DNA of 64,000 nt from Fen-1364 sp049515135 (GTDB taxonomy: Bacteria > Spirochaetota > Spirochaetia > SZUA-6 > Fen-1364), in assembly GCA_049515135.1 (NCBI GenBank), contig JBEKUJ010000001.1, forward strand, positions 310,001-374,000, given 5' to 3'. Shown here piece after piece: positions 61,323 to 64,000 of the stretch (its first letter is position 1; the number at the start of each line of letters is the position of its first letter). The notes under the pieces are model-generated. The model saw nothing but the letters and a program-made list of their open reading frames with translations, was not told where the DNA came from and did no database searches. The translations under genes and the position numbers were made by a program.

Positions 61323-62204
61323 CTACCATCCCCTGGTTGCCAGGCGCTGGCCGTCCACCATGCTGGCGACCTCCAGGCCGCGCATGGGCGCTCCCAGCCC
61401 CTTCGACACCCGGGCAATCACGGCAGGGTCCTGATAGTGCGTTGTTGCTTCCACGATGGCCCGGGCCATCTTCTCGGGGTCTTCGGACTTGAAGATCCCC
61501 GATCCCACGAAGTTCCCCTCCGCTCCCAGCTGCATCATGAGCGCAGCATCTGCCGGAGTTGCAATCCCTCCCGCGGCAAAGTTGACCACGGGAAGCCTTC
61601 CCGTGTCGGCAATCTCGACAACCAGCTCGTATGGTGCCCCGAGGTTCTTGGCCTCAGCCATCAGCTCAGTCTTGTCCATGGAGCGCAGCCTCCGAACGGC
61701 GTCCATCACGCTGCGCATGTGCCTGACGGCCTCCACCACGTTCCCCGTGCCGGCCTCCCCCTTGGTGCGGATCATCGCCGCCCCTTCCCCGATCCTTCGA
61801 AGCGCTTCGCCCAGGTCGCGCGCGCCGCAGACAAACGGTATCTTGAAGGCGTGCTTGTCGATGTGGTGAGCCTCATCCGCCGGGGTGAGGACCTCGCTCT
61901 CATCAACGTAGTCCACCCCCATGGCCTCCAGGATCTGCGCCTCCACGAAGTGTCCGATTCGGGCTTTTGCCATCACGGGGATCGTCACTGCCGCCATGAT
62001 CTGCTCGATGAGCGCGGGATCGCTCATTCGCGCAACACCGCCGGCAGCCCGAATGTCCGCGGGAACGCGCTCCAGCGCCATCACTGCGACGGCCCCCGCC
62101 TGCTCGGCAATCTTTGCCTGGTCAGCGGTCACCACATCCATGATCACCCCGCCTTTGAGCATTTGCGCAAGGCCTTTCTTTGTCGCAAACGTGGATTTCT
62201 CCAT
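61323..62204 (-). CDS. pdxS: Pyridoxal 5'-phosphate synthase lyase subunit
   Basis: 293 residues, highly conserved. Lys in PVMAKARIGHFVEAQ carries the ribose-5-phosphate adduct, and FAAGGIATPADAALMMQLGAEG is the phosphate-binding end of the barrel. With PdxT it makes PLP from ribose-5-phosphate, glyceraldehyde-3-phosphate and glutamine. Ends 6 bp before the pdxT ATG at 61317. Starts 1 bp after the stop of the MocR-type gene, so the three likely form one operon. Confidence 0.97.
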   Translation of the reverse strand: MEKSTFATKKGLAQMLKGGVIMDVVTADQAKIAEQAGAVAVMALERVPADIRAAGGVARMSDPALIEQIMAAVTIPVMAKARIGHFVEAQILEAMGVDYVDESEVLTPADEAHHIDKHAFKIPFVCGARDLGEALRRIGEGAAMIRTKGEAGTGNVVEAVRHMRSVMDAVRRLRSMDKTELMAEAKNLGAPYELVVEIADTGRLPVVNFAAGGIATPADAALMMQLGAEGNFVGSGIFKSEDPEKMARAIVEATTHYQDPAVIARVSKGLGAPMRGLEVASMVDGQRLATRGW

Positions 62205-62205
62205 C

Positions 62206-63684
62206 TCATCCTCCTCTGGTCTTCAGTGCTTCACCGAGTATCCGAATGCCATTTTCGATCTTTTCTTCTTCAATTCCTGCAAACCCCAGACGGAGCCCCG
62301 CTCTTTCCCACTCCTCAACCGAGAAAATCCTGTCAGGGGCAAAGAGGACCCCTTTGCTCCTTGTTTTCAGAAGGAGCGCAAGGGCGTCGGTTCCCCGGGG
62401 CAGATCCACCCACTGGAACAGGCCGCCCCGAGGTTTCTTCCAGGTTGCCTCTGTCGGGAAATGGGCCTTCATGGCCTCAAGCATCAAGTCGCGCCTCCTG
62501 CGGTAGACGCCCTGTTTGCGCTTGAGGTGCCGGTCCAAAAGCCCCTTCTGGCAGAACTCCAGGAGGGCTCCCTGCAGAATCCTGTTGGAATACAGGTCTG
62601 TGAACTGCTTGATGCGCAGGAGCCTGTCGATGACAGAGGCCGGGGCCACGATCCAGCTTAAGCGGATCCCCGGGCACAGGATCTCCGAGAAGCTTCCAAG
62701 GTAGATGACCCCTTCATGCAGGTCGCGGGCTTTCAGCGGCAGGACTTCCCGGCCGTCAAATGCAAGGTCGTGCACGTAGTCGTCTTCCACGATAACGACC
62801 TGCCGCTCCTGCGCCACAGCCAGCAGGCGCTCGCGCCTGTCGGCGGAAAGCACAGCGCCCGTCGGGTTGTGGTAGGTCGGGACGGTGTAGATGAGCTTGG
62901 CGCTTCTGCGCGCCAGCACGTTCTCCACCAGGTCAACCCGGATGCCGTCGTCGTCCAAAGGCACGCCTACGCAGCTGGCCTGCAGGGATCGAAACACTCC
63001 GAGGGCCCCCGGGTAGCTCAGGTTCTCCATCACCACCGTGTCTCCGGGATCGACGAAAAGCCTCCCCACGATGCTCAGCGCCTGCTGGATCCCGTTGACG
63101 ATCATGACCTCCTGAGGGGTGCATTGGATCCCCCGTCTGGCCAGAAAGCCAGGCATGTAGTGGATCAGCGGGGCAAACCCGCGGGAAGGCCCCGCAGCCA
63201 GGAGGTCGGCTCCATACTTCCTCATTGCTGACTGCAGACAGCCCGTAAAGTCATCAACAGGGAAGAGAGAAAGATCCGGATCATGCGAGGCGAAGGATAT
63301 CGTGCCTTCCACCTCCGGCGTTTCAAGGAGCTGCTCAGCGCCTGCGGGGAGCTGGGGATACGTGCTTCGCCACGTGGCGGAGAGGAGGGCTTCCACACGC
63401 ATGCGCCCGGCCTGCTCGCGCCGGGCGCCGGCGGGGCTGGCGGGCAGGTGCTCGCGAACTTCGGTTCCCCTTCCGACGTGGGACGAGACCAGCCCCTGCA
63501 CTTCCAGCTCCTGGTAGGCGTTGATCACCGTGTTTCGGTTCACTCCCATGGAGCTTGCCAGCTCCCTGGTGGACGGCAGCCGGGCGCCCGGGGCGAGCAG
63601 GCCGGACTGGATGAGCTGGACCAGCCTGTCTTTGATCTGCACGTACAGCGGAGTGGCGTCGTTTCTGTCCAGGTCGACGATCAT
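62206..63684 (-). CDS. MocR/PdxR-type regulator (GntR HTH plus aminotransferase fold)
   Basis: 492 residues; ATG at 63684 with GGAGG. GntR-type winged helix at 10-75 (LPSTRELASSMGVNRNTVINA), then an aminotransferase fold I domain with YHNPTG (271-276) and EDDYVHDL (300-307). The Schiff-base lysine expected in FSK is replaced by Glu334 in GSFSEILCPG. It is directly upstream of pdxST, the typical target of PdxR. Either PLP is sensed without a covalent bond or sensing is lost. Confidence 0.88.
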   Translation of the reverse strand: MIVDLDRNDATPLYVQIKDRLVQLIQSGLLAPGARLPSTRELASSMGVNRNTVINAYQELEVQGLVSSHVGRGTEVREHLPASPAGARREQAGRMRVEALLSATWRSTYPQLPAGAEQLLETPEVEGTISFASHDPDLSLFPVDDFTGCLQSAMRKYGADLLAAGPSRGFAPLIHYMPGFLARRGIQCTPQEVMIVNGIQQALSIVGRLFVDPGDTVVMENLSYPGALGVFRSLQASCVGVPLDDDGIRVDLVENVLARRSAKLIYTVPTYHNPTGAVLSADRRERLLAVAQERQVVIVEDDYVHDLAFDGREVLPLKARDLHEGVIYLGSFSEILCPGIRLSWIVAPASVIDRLLRIKQFTDLYSNRILQGALLEFCQKGLLDRHLKRKQGVYRRRRDLMLEAMKAHFPTEATWKKPRGGLFQWVDLPRGTDALALLLKTRSKGVLFAPDRIFSVEEWERAGLRLGFAGIEEEKIENGIRILGEALKTRGG

Positions 63685-63746
63685 ATTCTCCCTCCAAAGT
63701 TCCCACTTTCCTGTTGACTGTGAAAGATCCATTTCATGTGAATAAT

Positions 63747-63762
63747 ATACCATCCATACCAT
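63747..63762. promoter_or_regulatory. Direct repeat upstream of the MocR-type gene
   Basis: ATACCAT-cc-ATACCAT (ATGGTAT repeats on the minus strand), 9 bp apart from start to start and about 60 bp before the regulator ATG. MocR/PdxR proteins are known to bind direct repeats, so this is a candidate operator; the promoter could not be fixed. Confidence 0.4.
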
Positions 63763-63856
63763 TATTAAGCTCTTGGGAGTCAAAATTGGCCTACATGCCA
63801 ACGTAGCGGCCCCCTTGCACAAAGAGCCCTGAGCAAGAATAATCTCCGCTCTGCAG

Positions 63857-64000
63857 ATGAGCACCAGACCGCGCCGCAGCCAGCACGCCAAGCAAGAGTT
63901 CATCCTCATCGAGGGGGCAAGGCAGAACAACCTCAAGAACCTTTCCCTCAAGCTCCCCCTGCGCAAGCTGATCGTCATTACCGGAGTGAGCGGCTCGGGC
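63857..64000 (+). CDS. uvrA: UvrA excinuclease subunit, N-terminal 48 residues
   Basis: Cut by the window end. Visible: EFILIEGARQNNLKNLSL and LIVITGVSGSG, the first Walker A start of UvrA, the DNA-damage recognition ATPase of nucleotide excision repair. The preceding 170 bp contain the divergent control region of the MocR-type gene. Confidence 0.92.
   Translation, partial: MSTRPRRSQHAKQEFILIEGARQNNLKNLSLKLPLRKLIVITGVSGSG

Overview
The window reads as a chromosomal segment of a GC-rich bacterium, most likely a spirochaete (Spirochaetota). The best taxonomic hint is the sugar-binding protein at 4755-6020, whose signal peptide runs into an AGGASEAGG-type mature end, a pattern common in Treponema/Spirochaeta binding proteins. 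No rRNA, tRNA, CRISPR array, phage or complete insertion sequence was recognised. The first gene (an FTR1 iron permease) and the last (uvrA) are cut by the window edges.

Layout. 1-2.2 kb: iron permease and an unknown membrane protein. 2.2-7.8 kb: a GH4 glycosidase divergent from an AraC regulator and a three-gene sugar ABC importer without its ATPase. 7.8-12.6 kb: a complete branched-chain amino-acid-type (Liv) ABC importer with a strong promoter. 12.6-14.6 kb: an ECF sigma factor, a membrane zinc-finger anti-sigma-like protein with a glycogen-binding-type (CBM48) domain, and an unknown membrane protein. 15.0-20.4 kb: a MarR-controlled drug-efflux operon with an EmrB-type pump, two different adaptors and a TolC-like channel. 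20.4-26.8 kb: a SET-domain protein, a lipoprotein of the C45 acyltransferase/peptidase type, heme O synthase coupled to a widespread 473-residue family, iolB and a small lipoprotein.

26.9-40.4 kb is an inositol-catabolism island: iolA, an IolI/IolH-like isomerase, an RbsBAC-type importer, a transaldolase, iolE, iolD, iolG, a second dehydrogenase and a LacI regulator. LacI-type palindromes lie in the rbsB leader and over the regulator's own start codon. No iolC kinase or iolJ aldolase is present. A 43-codon copy of the transaldolase N-terminus is fused by a 4-base overlap to the start of iolA, which looks like the scar of a second transaldolase gene.

40.4-42.6 kb is a decaying stretch: a UbiA-type prenyltransferase split by one in-frame TGA, a small ankyrin-repeat protein and a PAS fragment. 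42.6-47.9 kb holds an ABC-2 exporter and the overlapping set mrp-lipA-ferredoxin reductase. 48-58.3 kb holds large envelope and signalling proteins: a metallopeptidase/beta-propeller/outer-membrane-barrel fusion, a hybrid histidine kinase, a PEGA-repeat protein and a divergent FecR/beta-propeller lipoprotein. 58.3-64 kb holds an aldo/keto reductase, a PleD-like diguanylate cyclase, the pdxS/pdxT vitamin B6 genes with an adjacent MocR-type regulator that lacks the usual PLP lysine, and the start of uvrA.

No single locus is clearly an unknown system. The most promising leads are the CBM48 anti-sigma module, the two-adaptor efflux operon, the transaldolase-containing inositol cluster with its structured leader RNAs, the lysine-less MocR beside pdxST, and the peptidase-propeller-barrel fusion.
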